Part shown: one piece after another, positions 1 to 12,653 of the stretch
Position numbering within the stretch: the first letter of the stretch is position 1
Layout: every line of letters begins with the position of its first letter
Source: Zantedeschia hybrid cultivar
Taxonomy: Eukaryota; Streptophyta; Magnoliopsida; Alismatales; Araceae
DNA: 64,000 nucleotides
NCBI GenBank assembly: GCA_030544215.1
Contig: JARZZO010000016.1
Location: 56,027,501 to 56,091,500 of the forward strand
Reading direction: 5' to 3'
Program-made: the position numbers and the translations under genes
The notes under the pieces: model-generated
What the model saw: only the letters and a program-made list of their open reading frames with translations
What the model was told of the DNA's origin: nothing
Databases searched by the model: none

Positions 1-56
1 CTTTACATAGGTCCCCGAATCGGACTACTTCTTTAGAAAAGACATCAAATTCCTCC
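1..56 (-). CDS. Exon 3 (partial) of PSK SIMULATOR-like gene
   Basis: Acceptor TTTTGACAG ends at 57. The exon reads (R)EEFDVFSKEVVRFGDLCK, matching the family's REELxxFSxEVVRFGxxCK block, and leaves the window at base 1. The 133-bp intron 57-189 separates it from exon 2. Confidence 0.8.
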
Positions 57-3000
57 CTGTCAAAAGAAATCATGCATAATCAAACAGAAAATTTCAGAAG
101 CTCTAAACTCTACATCTAGGAGAACATTGAACTGCATATGTTTATCAAATAGAATCCGCCACCCCAAGCAGGCAGTTAAAACTGGACACCTTTTGTCCGC
201 AGCAACGATACTTAGGAGCTCCAGGAAATCAGTAGAAACCAGTCGCTGTACACCCTCTGATTGCAGAATATCTTTCTTCAGTGACTGGACATTGTCCTCT
301 GAAAGAGATAGCATCAAGGTAGCACCTTTGGCAATTGTATTAGCCACTTCGAACGATAAGATGGACATTTTATTTCCTCGATGTACCATTCCAGACAGAA
401 ATCCACTTCCAGTGTTCAAATTTGACATACTACTTCCAAGTGAGTCTAAGACTTCAACAGCTTTCTCTAGACCAACAATACCAGCTCTTCCCAAAATGGA
501 GCTCACTTCTGGTACCTGTAAATAACAACTACTGGGTTAGAGGGAGTGCACTCCAGTAATAATGGCATGATTGAAAAGTAGTCATGGAATGATTGACAAG
601 TAGTCATACTTCATGCCTCGTACAAATGACACAGATGAGAAACATTAATCTAGGTGTTTTTGCCAAGAATTTCTATTACATAAGACATATTTTCCAAATA
701 ATGCAAATGTTCTAAGAATGCTATTGAAAGACCAACAGTTAACCATAGTGCATCTTTTTGGGGTGGGGAAATCTAGCTGCCAGGAGCGATGTCAAATCAC
801 AAAGTCGATATGCAGTTCACTGAGCTCTACTATCTCTATGTTACAAAGCATTCATCCATACATGCCATGGGAGAATACGGATTTCTAGAGATCAAGTGCA
901 ACTGCAATCAGCTGAGAAATAACTCCACCTGTTGGATACCGAGCATTATATGCAAATTGAATAATAACAACTGCTATGTGTTTCAGATTCAATTAAATAA
1001 AATAATCCAGACGTGCTCACATTTTAAATTTCCCAATAATGATTCAACACTGTATTCCAAGCCACCCATCAGGATTCAAGAATATGCTTAAGGATTTCTC
1101 AGGTTGATCATAAACATCCTGTGGACAAATTAGTCCCCACTCTGATTCACAATTACCCTCAAACCCCATGCAAGTCTTAGCATAGATGACTATGAAACAA
1201 GTACATTTTGACCTCTTTCTGGACCTAATGAAGTTCATATAGACCTGGAATTTAAAGAGCAAAACTCTTCAGCAATTTATTCATCTTCCTTGGAACATGT
1301 TCACACATCATAAGGAGAACAAAAAAAAATGGCAATCACAGTGGTGCTTCCGGTTCCGGCAAGTTGGCAACATTGCCCTCGTTTTTTTATTTGCTACCTC
1401 CTTGTCCTACGTTCTTCACATGATTAACATCCTTGCAGCATTGTATCTCATTAGACCTTTTCACATGATAGAGCCTAAATTCTGACTTCCAAGGACATTG
1501 TTAGTACCTTCTCTGCAAAATTGCACTTTACTGCAGTATCATACTCTGTATCTAGTGAAGTATGAAATTATGATATGACCTCCAGCTATGTGCTCAATGA
1601 ACATATGGCTTTTTTGTTGCTTGTACAATTAACATGACAGTCTAACAGTGCATTTTAGTTTTCCCACTTCACATAACTGGAAATTGCTTTTCAATTGTCA
1701 ACTAATCCACTGCATCCATGATACATCACCTTGTAGTTTAGACAGTGCCTTACACCTTCTTTCCAAAAGTTTCTACCAACTGACATCTTTGAAGAATCTG
1801 ATGAATAGCCAAAACCTCATCATCAACAACATCAGCATCATTGTAGTCGTCATCATCAAGAGCTTTATCCCATTTGTTTCATTGCTTGGGGTCAGCTACA
1901 TGAATCTTGTCCCGCCATTTTAATCTAATGCCATGTTTGTATTTAAACCTAGAAAGGCCATGTCCTTCCTAAATTTGTCAATCCATTTTACTTTAGGCCT
2001 TCCCTCCATCCCTATTCCATCCACTACTTGAATTTGATCACACCTTCTAATTGGTGCCGAACCTCAGTGATGGTCCATATTCCCAAACCATCTCAAGTCT
2101 AGTAAGTCTTTAAATGTGCTGGAGTCGAAGTCAAGTTATGCTGTTTCTGATTCTGATTCCAATTCCAATTCTGATGTCAATAACAAAGTATGATCCCTAT
2201 TCTAATTCTGATATACTCAGAGGTTGGTGTTTCAGTTTTCCTTTGGACTTAAATATTGGAAAAAAAACAGTTCCCAGTTTTAGATTATGATCCCTGTAAA
2301 TAAAGTGAGTTATGAATAAGTCAATGTGTCTAGCATATTTAAGCATTAATCCCTAAAAACTTAATATTCCTTGATAGCAAGTCCCTCCAGTTCACATTCA
2401 TCTGAGAAATAAGAATATTTTATGAATATTGACATGAAAATATACAAAATATATAAAATGACCCAAGGACTCTCTATAGTATAGCAAGTTAAAAAGAAAA
2501 GAATGAAAGGAGTCTAAGCCAAGTCCACCATTGTGATGAGGATAGTATGTAACTTGTCACCTAGGTGGGCCAATCCACTGAAAGTGGACTGCAGGGTGAG
2601 AGAAAGGGAGTATAAAGGTTATTTACAAACCTAGTTAATATTCATGTATTTTTAACTATAGTTAGTTTATTCAAATGTGACAAAAGTGGACAGTAGGTAT
2701 TAAAAACTAACAAAAGTAGAAATATATAAGAATTCAGACATAGATATGCTAGACATAGGATTTATTCATAATTCACTATATTTATAGGATTAGAAATCTA
2801 ACATACCCTTCCAAAAAGATATTGGAATTGATTGGGTAACTTGAAATTGAGCTGAAACCTAAAGAATATGTTGACAAAAAAGACAACCAGCAGGCCAATA
2901 CCCATCAAGTTATAACTATTTCGCCTAAAAGGCAATGGAAAACCAACACAATTGTCCAATTCACAAAAGTTATCAAACAATTTAAATTTGGCATATTTCT

Positions 3001-6000
3001 CCATAAAAAGCAAGGGAATACAATCACATGTTTTTTCTGGTTCTCATCATCTTCCTATAGATAGAACTATTCAAAGCGATGATGGATGTCCAGACAACAA
3101 TTAACAAAAATCCACATATATATTACTTATAAATTATAATAGATAATGGAATAGATAAGAAGAAATAGGATAATTTCTGTCCTTTTTTTTGGAAGGTGAC
3201 GAATTAGGCCACGAATTCATTGAAAAGAAAGGCAAGCAATACAACAGAGAGTGATTATAAAGATCTCATCTCACACAAACCCCTTACATATTCATGAAAA
3301 GACCCCCACTCTAAAGATACTCCCAAACATATCTTATCAAGGCGATAAGATATCATTACAGTAAAGATAAGAAAATTACAAAATCAATGATTCGTCTTAA
3401 GCCACTGCTGCAAACTAGACATAAGATGAGAGGATCTTAGATCCACTTCTATCCTTGCAGCTCTTCCCCATTCAGAGACCCATTTAATAACTCTTCTCAT
3501 AATAATATAGATGCTATTATATTCTTCTCTAAACCTTCTGGAATTCCTTTCAGTCCAAACTCTCCACAGGAATGCTGGAAGAATAATTGACCACAGCTTC
3601 CTCTCAGATAAAATAGGACATAGATTACCCCACCCTTCCAACATGTGGACAACTGAAGGGGATTCCTCCCAAGTGATATTTAAAAACCTGCAGCAGGACA
3701 TCCACCAAACAGTGATAATTCCACAATGGCAGAACAGGTGATCAGCGTCCTCATCAATCTTCCACAGAATGTACAGGTAGGCTTCTGCACAGGAAAGAGC
3801 ACTTTAAGTCTGTCCACAGTTGGTAGCCTCCCCAAAGCCATCTTCCAAAGAAATAGGTTGATCTTACAGGGTAATAGATTAGACCATACAGTAAGCTCCC
3901 ACGGTGCTCTGGTACCACTATCATTAATCACTCTTAACATTGCACTTACAAAAAAGTAACCTTTAGAATTCCATACCCATAGCCTTTTATCATCGCAGTT
4001 AATATACAGCCCAATCTTGTGCATAGTGTTCAAGACTGCCACCAATTATTGAAATTCCTGAACTATAAGATCTCTTCTAAATGTCAAGTTCCATGGAGAC
4101 TGCCCATGTGAGTACATCTGAGCCAAAAATTTCCCTTTATCTTCTGAAAGTTGATACAATTGTAGGAACTGCACTGCCAAAGGCTGGCAAGAAACCCACC
4201 TAAATTTGACTGAACATCCATTACCCACTTGATAAGAAATTGGTGGACTGATCAGGTCAACCATCTTATTTATATTCCTCCAAATAGGGGACATATTGGA
4301 TGAAGAGGTAGGATGCAAGTCCCATCTAGATGCACCGTGATAATATTTCCCCCTAACAATTTTGATCCACATAGCATCTTCCTCCTCTCCCATTCTCCAA
4401 ATCCACTTGGATAGTAAAGCCTGATTAAGAGCATCTACTTTCATCAGGCCAACACCTCCTTGATCCTTTCTCCTACAAACCCTATCCCATGCTACTAAGT
4501 GCAAAGCTCTTGTATCCCTCTTCCCACCTTCCCAAAAAAATAGGCTTCTCTTAGACTTGATTATTCTTTCCACCTTTTGGAATCTTGAATATTGAGAGGT
4601 AATAAGTTGCCAAGGATGAGAGGACTGATTTGGATAACACCCATCTGCCTCCAGTTGATAAGAATCTGGTTTTCCATCCCTCCAACCTATGCTCAAACCT
4701 TCTAATAAGCTCATCCCAATGCCTGACTTTACATTGAACATCAGAAAGTGGAAGTCCCAAATAAGTTATTGGAAAAGAGGATACCTTGCATGTGAATGTC
4801 TCAGCTATTTCCTGAACTCTCTCCTGTCCCATATTAATTCCAACCACCTCAGACTTCCAAAAATTGATGGCCAATCATGTTATGGCTTCTATTAAGATCA
4901 TTAACTTCTTCATGTTTCTAAGCACTGCATCATTCCCAGAAGAGAACATCAGCGTATCATCTGCAAACTACAGGTGTGACAACAAAAAACCATCTCTTCC
5001 AACAAAAATTCAATCCACTAACCCTTATAATGCAGCTTTATCCCATAGTGTACTCATAACTTGTCTGACTAGAATAAAAATCAGTGGTGACATAAGATCT
5101 CCTTGCCTCAGCCCCCTCGAGCTTTTAAAATATCCACAGGGATCACCATTCAACAAAATAGAAAATGTAGCAGTTGAAATGCAGCTTATGACCCAACCAA
5201 TCCATTTTTGACTGAACCCCATAGCTCCAAAAGTATTTTGAATACACAACTAGCTTACTCGATCGTAAGCTTTCTCAAAATCTAATTTTACTAACACTCC
5301 CTCCTTTCTATTACTTTTTTTAGAGACTATGGCTTCATGGGCTGACAAAAAATTGTCCAAAATGTATCTCCCCCTTAAGAATGCAGCCTAATTTGTACTA
5401 ATAACCTCCTTCACCACATTCTTCAACCGATTAGCCAAAACCTTGGTAATAATCTTGTAGCAGCCATTCAATAGGCTGATAGGCCTAAAATCAAACACAG
5501 TATCAACCCCTTCCCGCTTTGGAATTAGTACAATAAATGTAGAATTGAATCTTTTGATGCTCAACGGCCTTTCTTGCAACTCTCTCATCACCTTCATAAG
5601 ATCCATTTTTATTGTGTCCCAGAAATATTGATAAAATCCCATTGAAAATCCATCTGGTCCAGGTGATTTGTTAGCTTCCATACTGAAAATTGTTGTTTTG
5701 ACTTCCTCTTCTGTGGAGGGATCACAAAGCTCTTTTGCCTGACTATCTTTAATTTTCGGTAATACCCCATCCTGAAGATGAGGTCTCCACCATTCATCTT
5801 CCTTAAATAATCTCTCATAAAAAGAAACAAAAACTTTCTTGATCTCTTCCTCCGAGTCTACAACATGGTTGTCAACTTTCACTTGATCAGTCCTCATTGA
5901 TCTCTTCTTGGCACTTGCAGTTGCATGGAAAAATCATGTATTCTTATCCCCCTCTCTCAGCCAAAGCTCTTTCGCCCATAGTTGTCAAGGCGGTAAGGCA

Positions 6001-9000
6001 ACCCAAGGCGTACTTGGGGGTCCTTGAGCGCCTAACCGCTTAGGCGCCTGCCTAAGTGGTGCCTAGGCGGCGCCTCTACAATCAAGTGGTGGGGGGAAGG
6101 GGGAGGGAGAAATGCTCACAAATAAGGAGGCAAACATTTGAAGGGAAGGGAGAAAAAAGAATTGGCATATGGAAACTCATGAAAGGTTAGAGGATGATAA
6201 TAATGGCCACAAAGGGTTCCAAATTTGTGGACATGGGCGAGTGGGCCTTGTTGCCTCATTGTGGCCACCGTAGTGAGAGAAGAAAAATATCAAAATGCCT
6301 CAACATTAACATCAAGATTTGTTCACCGAAGAGGGACGATGCCAAAATTATGAGGAAGATGAGATGAAGGGGCATCAGAAACTAGGGCCCAATCATCCAC
6401 ACAACCTTATTTATCTTAGAATTCGATCCCAATGAACCTGATTTGATTAGCCCATGAACTAGCCTAGGTGTTGCCTAGGCTTGTTAGGCACTGCTAAGCG
6501 TGCCTAAGCAGTGCGTAGGCGTACATTTTTTAAGGCCCAATAAGGCGTTTAACTGCCTAGGCCTTGAAAATAAGCCTTGTCGCCTAGGTGTCGCCTAGGC
6601 ATAAGCCTTGACAATTATGCTTTAGCCCTTTGCTTCCATTTTAATCTCTTCCCTTAGCAGCCAATTATTATACTCCTTCTTCTACTCTGCCAGCTCCTTG
6701 TTCTCCTCTTCAAACAAACCATACATTTCAGCTCTCGCTTCCAATCCTTCAATTTTCTGAATGAGTTGCTGCCTAGTAGAAGAAGCTTCCCCAAAGGTCA
6801 ATCCACTCCAACTCTTGATGCCTAACTTCACCTTTTTCAGCTTTTTGGAGAAGGAATCAACCGCCTGATTAGAGGATTCCACCTCCTTCCACCATCGAAT
6901 TACCAGCTCCTTGAACTTCCTCATGTGTATGCCATGCCAACTCATACTTGAACATTCTATACTTCCTTTTCTCTTCCCTAGTCCTTAGTAACAATGGGAT
7001 ATGATCTGATACCATCATGTTCAGGCCCTTAACATGTGAAACAGGAAACTTATTGATCTAACTGGATGAAACCAGCACCCCATCTAGCCTCGATTGGGTA
7101 CCATTCAGTTGAAGATTAAACTAAGTAAATTTCCTATTAGGAATTTCTAGGTCCAACAGTCCACAACTAGATATCCATAAACCAAATCTTTCCATATCTG
7201 TATTCAATTTGTGACAACCGGTTCTCCCATGGATATCTAACACAATTAAAATCTCTAAGTACGCACCACTCTCCTTGAAATAATAGAGTAACCTATCCAA
7301 CTCTTGCCAGAATTATGCCCTTGTCTGCTGAGTGTGAGGACCATATACTGAGGTGATAACCCAAGACTTATACCAGCCACTGCAGAGAAACTGACTGAAA
7401 TACTGAAAACACCCATGTCACATACCTTCCCTTTAAATCTATTGACATTCTAGAAGATAAGCTGCCCACCACTAGCTCCTTGCGTAGGATAGCAAGCCCA
7501 TTCAGTTAACAATGAACCACCAACTTGTTTGATAAGCTACCCATCCACATATTCCATTTTTGTCTCTTGCAAACAGATACAGTCCAGCTTAAGATTCCTG
7601 ACCAAATCACTCACCGCCCTTCTCTTCATATCCCCATTAAGTCTTCTAATATTTCAAGAGCACAAATTCATTACGATGACTTCATACCCCCCCTGCTTCT
7701 TAGGTCTTAGAGAATCAACAATCTCATTTTGGTTGATGAATTGACTTCCCTCTTACCTATCTTCACACCCCCACCAACCCCTTTTCTCTTTAAGGAACAC
7801 TGCAGAGCCTCTGTTCTTCCAAGTCTTTTAATAAAATTAATGACTGAATCTTCTTTACCTTGAAAGGAGACACTGATCTTCCTTCCAAACTCCATAATAT
7901 CTCTAACCAGTGTTCGTGCCCTGAGCTGGTAGGAGATATCAAGGAGGGGGAAGAGTAAGGAACAACTGCTACTGAAAAACGCTCACTGGCACCCCCCTGA
8001 AGATGATCAGCTCTGCTCCCAGGCATCTGCAAAGCCAGTAGTTTCCAGAGCAATATCCAAGTCCTCCTAAACTCCTTCTGCTAGATGAGGCGGCCTCTCC
8101 AAGAGGTCAGTTTTTTTCTACCAAAGGAGGTCGTCAGAAGAATTGACAAAATCAGAAGGTTTTTCCTATGGGAAGGCAATAATGAGAATAAAAAAGGAAT
8201 TCCGTTGGTAGAATGGAAGAAAGTTTGTCAGCAAATTAAAAAAGGAGGTCTGGGAGTCAAGAATTTGAGCATAATGAATCTGTCTTTGCTGGGTAAATGG
8301 CTACGGGGAATGTTGACTGATGAATCACATTTGTGGAAAGACATTATGCAAGTCAGGTATTATGCCAACTATGTAAGATTCAACATTTTCAACACAAATC
8401 AAAGAACTTTGTCTCCGATTTGGAGAGGCATAATGAAATCTGCAGAATGGGTTTTTAAATTTAGTAAGATCACAGTAGGAGATGGGCAGAATACCTATTT
8501 CTGGTATGACAGATGGGCTGGAGATTACATGTTCAAGGATAAATTCCCTCATGTTCTTATTCTTGCTGTTGATAAATGGAAAACAGTCAGAGATTTGTAT
8601 ACTTTTGAGGAGTGGAGGTTCTATTGGAATGTTATACTTAGGAGAAATCTGAGGGACTCGGAAATTGAACAATTATCAGATCTTATGTGCATTTTGAATG
8701 GTGTTCAGATTGATATACAGAGGCAAGATAGGATTATTTGGAGGGGAACAATGGTGTCTTTTCTGTTAAATCGCTTTATTCCTTGATATAAGGAAATTCA
8801 ACAACTTTTCCTTCTTTTAAGGAAATCTGGAGGGTTAAATCACCATTGAAGATTAAAGCTTTTATATGGCTGTTATTTCAAAAGAGAATTGTTACTAAAC
8901 TTTATAGAAGACATTGGGATGCAAACTATTCAACTCTTTGCTCTATGTGTGATAAGCATGAGGAGGATGCGAACCATTTATTCATCTGTTGTGAAATTAG

Positions 9001-12000
9001 CAAGGAGTGTGGAGAGTTATTTCTGGAAGTTTGAAGATTCAGCTGAGTTTTCTGAACATTGAAGACATGTTTACATTCTTCAGGAATTCTAATTCAGCAG
9101 GGAAGACAAATATTCAGCAAAAGATACTCATAATTCTGCCGCATGCTATGTGCTGGAGTATATGGAGGAGCAGGAATGATATCTGTTCAGGGGAACCGAA
9201 GTGTATATTGAAAATATTTGTCTTCAGGCGGTTACCTATTGGTATCAATGGTGTCGGCATATTTTGGGCATCCCAGTTGAGTCTTGGGCTAAATTAACCA
9301 CTTTCATGTAATTTTTTTTTCTTTTTAATCTTCAATCTGAGGAACCTCTCCTGTAGACCATGTTTGGATGTACTTCCTTTATTTATTTTAATAAAATTGG
9401 TCATACACCTGATTTTTTCTTTTAAAAAAAAAACCTTTCAGTTCTTGATAGTTGATTGGATACTTTTGCTACCAATTCCATCAGCTACGAGATGGCTTTT
9501 TGTGTATCCCATTCCAATTTTTACAATTGACAATGGGTCAGAAAATTGGATGGTTGGATTCCATTTACAGCCGTAAGGTCTATTTTCCTCATCTTAACGT
9601 CAATAGGAGCTAACCTGTGATGAATAGCTGATACCCATGATGAAAAGATACAGCTCTCTACTTCACTGCTATGAAATGAAGTATAGAAAGAGTTGAACGG
9701 AAGAAGACTCATCAGTCATCATACAATTACAAAAAAGGCCAGGATGACGTCCATAGGCACTCAAGAGAATATACCATTCCGGTTGCCTAAGATTTACCTT
9801 CCAAAATTGCTTTCTATAATTTGCACATAATCAGAAGACCCAGTTTGGTTATAGCACAAATAATTAGTCACATCATGCACATCTTAAATGAGGGATGTGA
9901 TATCAAACATGATTCACAAATGGCAGCTTCATGGGAAGATTAAGATGCAGCATTTCTACTGCTGCTTGTCACTTACAACCATCTTTGATGTGCTTGAAAA
10001 TTATTAGCTTGTACTGAATGACTATTATTCAATTGGTCATCATACATATATGCAACATATCAATAATAATTCAAACTGGTGTTTCCTAACTTAAAAAGTC
10101 AGAATAAAAAGAACATGCCTCTTTCTTTCGTGTTTCCTCTTTCTTTCTCCGTGTTTCTTGAATGGCTAAACATATGTTTACTGGCATAGCCAATCAAGGA
10201 TGATGACATCGCATTTGTTGTCGAGGAGGAAGGCATACTACCATACGGATCTCACATTTCTTCTATTGACTCATAAACCATGGATTTCTAGTTTTCTACA
10301 ATGAACCAGCTTAAAGGCTGTTTTTGTTTTGGTAAACATCTGCAGCATGCTGCTGGCTCTCACTGTCCAAAGCAAAGCACTTTAAATTACTGCAATCTTA
10401 CATTTGGACGGCAATGAGTCAGTTTATTTTTAGAAAACTGTCTGATTGAATTGGATTTCCATCAGATTGCTTTACCTGCAAGCATCGGCTAAAAGTTTTC
10501 ATCAAAATAACCAGTGGACATAAAGTCAACGGGTACCAAGTGCCAACTCATTCATATGAGTTCCGACCTCACAGACTTTGCCCGGTCATGCATGAGGACG
10601 AGGTTTGATGGGCCATGGCTCAGCGTACCGGTGATGCGGGTCTCAATCCTGGGGTTCTTGGGTTTACTCTCTTGGTAACCAAAAAAAAGAGAAGGAAAAA
10701 AAGATCGGTTGATACAACCGCTCATTGCAGCATTTCGGTCTCCACAGTGACAACATGATTTGGCAGGCCATGGCTCGGCGTACCAGTGATGCGGGTCTTG
10801 ATCCTGGGGTTCTTGGGTTTACTCTCTTGGTAATAAAAAAAAAAAAAAAGGAAAAATAGATCAGTGGATGCAACTGCTCCTTGCAGCATTTCGGTCACCA
10901 CGGTTACAACATTAACCTCAGAATTTCAAGATGATCTTTGGATGGCTTAGTTCATGGATGATAAGACATATAACGGCAAAGAGGCTTTTCATCTTACACA
11001 TTGAGGATTTGTTACATATAATAAGTCAATTTTAGAATGAGCAACCTTGAGAGTTCAGAGTCAGAGATATTCAATCATTACAACTCTCTGATCACTTTAC
11101 TTTCTGTGAACTCATTGCTTGTCCTAAGTCTAACAGGTTTTCTCCCCCTGAATTGAATTACGTAAATTATCCATTCATTTTCCAAGAATTTGTTGCCAAT
11201 ACAATATGCTCTCCTGTGCCATGCATTATTCACCGTCAAGAAAGTTGGTTCCTGATCCTTGGTACTTGACAAATATGCGCCAAATTACTATATGGCTCTT
11301 TCACTTAGTTCACTGCCTACAGCCTCCAGTTCTATCCCTCCCGGCTACTGAGATAAGCCCAGTGAGACACAAAGAAAATATCCTCATGACAGGCACTTGG
11401 GTGAGAAAACTTAAGTGGCTCCATCTGGCATGCAAACTGGTTTCTTCACCTTCCATGGTTCAACACAAAACCCTTAGATGACTACAAATGCACCCTTTTC
11501 TAGATTATTGCCTCAAGTCACTATGCATCAGGGTCCTCCCACCAATCAGGTCCCACTTCTTCCCTTCTGACATCATTTACACGAGTTTAATCCTTTCCAT
11601 TCCAAGACCTTAAAGAGTCCCATATTTAGAAAATCACATGGTCAAAGAGGGAAATTTCAAATTATAGCCCCATCTCTACATGATTGGTTAAGAAAAAAGG
11701 GATCTTCTATTCAGGGAAAAGGTGACTATGAACTGCAAGTGCAACCAAAGGCTCATCCACACCTCTGCAAGGACGAGTTGCCAGATATGTTTCCAGATAA
11801 GTGATGAAAAAAATCAACCCTGTCATATCTCCCTTACGGTATCCCACAAAAACTTCCTTGCCACGTCAACAACATCAAACTCAGATTTGTTCAATCGTAA
11901 CATATCAATCCTTGGAACATCCATGAAGAACAAAAGATTGCACATATCTTCACCACTTTTTTAGGTCGGCCCCATTATACCCAACACATCTGTACAATCC

Positions 12001-12653
12001 GATCGCCGATCAAACGATTCAAAAAAAACTGAAAAATAAAAAACCAAACTGTTCATTGGCCCCAGTTTTTTATTTTTCAGACTTTTTTGGTTGTCCGATC
12101 AGTGATCGGATTGTACGGACGTGTCAGACATGATGGAGCCCAGATAAAAATAAAAAATAAAAAAAATGGGCTGCACCCAATGCGGTGCAGCAAGTATTAC
12201 CTTCACTAATGTGTATGCTAGTAACTACATAGCCCCATATAATCCCCAAATAAACACCCAAAGCATTCAAAGTTGAATGCAACTGGTTGATGCCGTGGCC
12301 TCTTAGGTTCTTAATCCTAACAGCCATACCCAACCTGATTCCAACACCAGGAACTAAAGTTGCTAGCAATCTCCCCTAACAGAGAACCCAAGTTGCAGTT
12401 GAATTACACATTCACAAATAGCTTGCTTAAACAATGCAAAGACCAAGTCGAGCAGAATGAAGCAAAGACCGACCTTGCTCGCTCCAGCCTTCCCGGGAGA
12501 CATCCTGATCTCAGCAGAGTTGTAGAAATTCGTGGCCGCCTTCTTCTTATGCGCCGGGAACACTGCACCGTCACCGCCGCCGACCATGTCGGAGAACGAG
12601 AGCGCATCCCCCGTGTCCACCTTCCCGGGCCCCCTCGAGCAAATACACCCCAT
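1..12653 (-). CDS. PSK SIMULATOR-like gene (DUF3475/DUF668 family), 5' part, spliced, 3'-incomplete
   Basis: Spliced coding sequence, join of 12474-12653, 190-515 and 1-56 on the minus strand, continuing beyond the left edge. The translation starts MGCICSRG, an N-myristoylation motif with neighbouring Cys residues that could be palmitoylated. It then reads KAGASK joined to VPEVSSILGRAG and the DUF3475 core (ISILSFEVANTIAKGA type, SEGVQ, AADKR), with VVRFGDLCK in exon 3. This order matches Arabidopsis PSI1-3, which are needed for phytosulfokine growth signalling. Introns are GT-AG: intron 1 is phase 0 and about 12 kb, intron 2 is 133 bp (57-189) and splits the Arg codon of ADKR. The DUF668 half would lie left of the window. 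The start was chosen because the upstream in-frame Met at 12713 would bury the myristoylation motif. The exons show no stop or frameshift, so the gene looks functional. Confidence 0.87.
190..515 (-). CDS. Exon 2 of PSK SIMULATOR-like gene (DUF3475)
   Basis: Acceptor TTATTTACAG precedes the first base at 515; donor GTGTCC follows base 190. It encodes VPEVSSILGRAG, VEVLDSLGSSMSNLN, ILSFEVANTIAKGA, SEGVQ and AADK, the conserved DUF3475 block, with no stop. The last two bases (AG) complete an Arg codon with exon 3. Confidence 0.88.
1795..2105 (-). pseudogene. 3' tail of an RTE-type LINE (reverse transcriptase C-terminus), decayed
   Basis: Read on the minus strand with small frame changes, this gives a GxAKxKWIDKFRKDMAFLGL stretch, then NMALD, then an xxHVADP-like end followed by a run of GAT/GATG repeats. 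This is the conserved C-terminal pattern of plant RTE-clade LINEs (GRPKxxW, KDM, MALDRxxWR, IHVADP). Only the tail remains. It lies in intron 1, in the same strand sense as the host gene. The assignment rests on the motif series only. Confidence 0.5.
3384..7671 (-). pseudogene. LINE ORF2 remnant (endonuclease-reverse transcriptase-zf-RVT)
   Basis: Begins MNLCS then a stop where Trp is expected (CSWNIRGLN in the intact family), followed by LDCICLQETKME of the APE-like endonuclease. The linker is at 6682-6945. The RT block at 5388-5897 carries ANKSPGPDGF and FRPISLLNGCYKIITK. The catalytic FADDTLMF is at about 4948-4968, preceded by a TAG for Gln. YLGLPLSD and FLSTGGRWVLSKS follow at 4551-4874, and the zf-RVT segment (LLPCKINLFLWKMALGRLPT, CTFCG) at 3384-4045. 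Multiple stops and frame changes make it inactive. Confidence 0.85.
5978..6619. mobile_element. 642-bp MITE (9-bp TSD, Mutator-like) nested in a LINE
   Basis: Terminal inverted repeats ATAGTTGTCAAGGC at the left and (reverse complement) CATAATTGTCAAGGC at the right. Flanking 9-bp duplications are CTTTCGCCC (5969-5977) and CTTTAGCCC (6620-6628), 8 of 9 matching. Subterminal regions are packed with GCCTAGGCG / TAGGCGCCT palindromic clusters. It splits the LINE between the endonuclease linker and the RT. No coding capacity. Confidence 0.75.
7707..8080 (-). pseudogene. LINE ORF1 C-terminal remnant
   Basis: Contains MEFGRKISVSFQGKEDSVIN and FIKRLGR followed by KIGKREVN. These resemble the ORF1 end of the LINE at 29880-35731 (FGERIGVSF, KKIGKREIS). 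It lies directly upstream of the ORF2 start in the same orientation. The zinc knuckles of ORF1 are absent, so the copy is truncated. Confidence 0.6.
8085..9434 (+). mobile_element. 5'-truncated L1-type LINE (RT C-terminus and zf-RVT)
   Basis: Starts in the RT thumb region with RFFLWEGNNENKKGIPLV and GGLGVKNLSIMNLSLLGKW, followed by SPIWRGI and VGDGQNTYFWYDRWAGD. The frame then breaks near 8785 into the zinc-binding end (SPLKIKAFIWLLFQKRI, CSMCDKHEEDANHLFICC). It ends with an A-tail at about 9425-9434. The protein differs clearly from the neighbouring LINE, so this is a different subfamily. It lies antisense to the host gene in intron 1. Confidence 0.8.
10591..10905. repeat. Two-copy tandem repeat, about 155 bp unit, A-rich ends
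   Basis: The blocks GGCCATGGCT at 10611 and 10767 start near-identical segments (cgtaccGgtgatgcgggtc, GGGTTCTTGGGTTTACTCTC), each followed by an A-rich run and then TTGCAGCATTTCGGTC. An A-rich end after a short GC-rich block is SINE-like, but no complete tRNA-type head was identified. Confidence 0.6.
11968..12140. mobile_element. Foldback MITE, 173 bp
   Basis: The first 37 bases from GGCCCCATTAT to GTACAATCCGATC recur inverted at the other end with about eight mismatches, nearly all transitions. The inner arms (CTGAAAAATAAAAAAC versus GTTTTTTATTTTTCAG) also pair, so almost the whole unit folds into a hairpin. No clear target duplication. It sits about 330 bp downstream of the exon 1 donor. 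Confidence 0.6.
12474..12653 (-). CDS. Exon 1 of PSK SIMULATOR-like gene
   Basis: Sixty codons, GC-rich, from ATG in good context (GGCGGCCATGGGG) to AAG before the donor GTCGGT at 12473. It encodes MGCICSRG at the N-terminus and ends KAGASK. In family members the equivalent boundary sits just before the (V)xEVSSxLGRAG block, which is exactly how exon 2 begins. Confidence 0.8.

Larger units (their letters stand above)
3183..8080 (-). mobile_element. L1-type LINE, decayed, 5'-truncated, in sense with host gene
   Basis: On the minus strand the order is an ORF1 C-terminal remnant (about 8080-7707), ORF2 endonuclease start (7671), reverse transcriptase (about 5900-4550), RT zinc-binding domain (about 4050-3384), and a 3' end closing with TCACCTTCC plus an A8 tail (3190-3183 on the plus strand as T8). 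The 3' terminus matches that of the full-length LINE at 29880-35731, so both belong to one family. A 642-bp MITE (5978-6619) interrupts it. The 5' boundary near 8080 abuts a second LINE in opposite orientation. I could not find a target-site duplication. Confidence 0.8.
516..12473 (-). other. Intron 1 of PSK SIMULATOR-like gene (about 12 kb, transposon-loaded)
   Basis: The interval lies between donor GTCGGT (12473) and acceptor TTTACAG (516). It contains an RTE-type LINE tail, a decayed L1-type LINE with a nested MITE, a second truncated LINE, a tandem repeat and a foldback MITE. The stretches 516-1790, 2110-3180 and 9435-10590, and the parts of 10900-11960 outside listed repeats, are AT-rich, and I see no gene in them. 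No further exon of this family was recognised inside. Confidence 0.75.

Noticed and set aside
3183..9434. Twin-priming (inverted) single LINE insertion
   Set aside because: The two head-to-head LINE parts encode clearly different versions of the same RT region, so they are separate insertions of different subfamilies.
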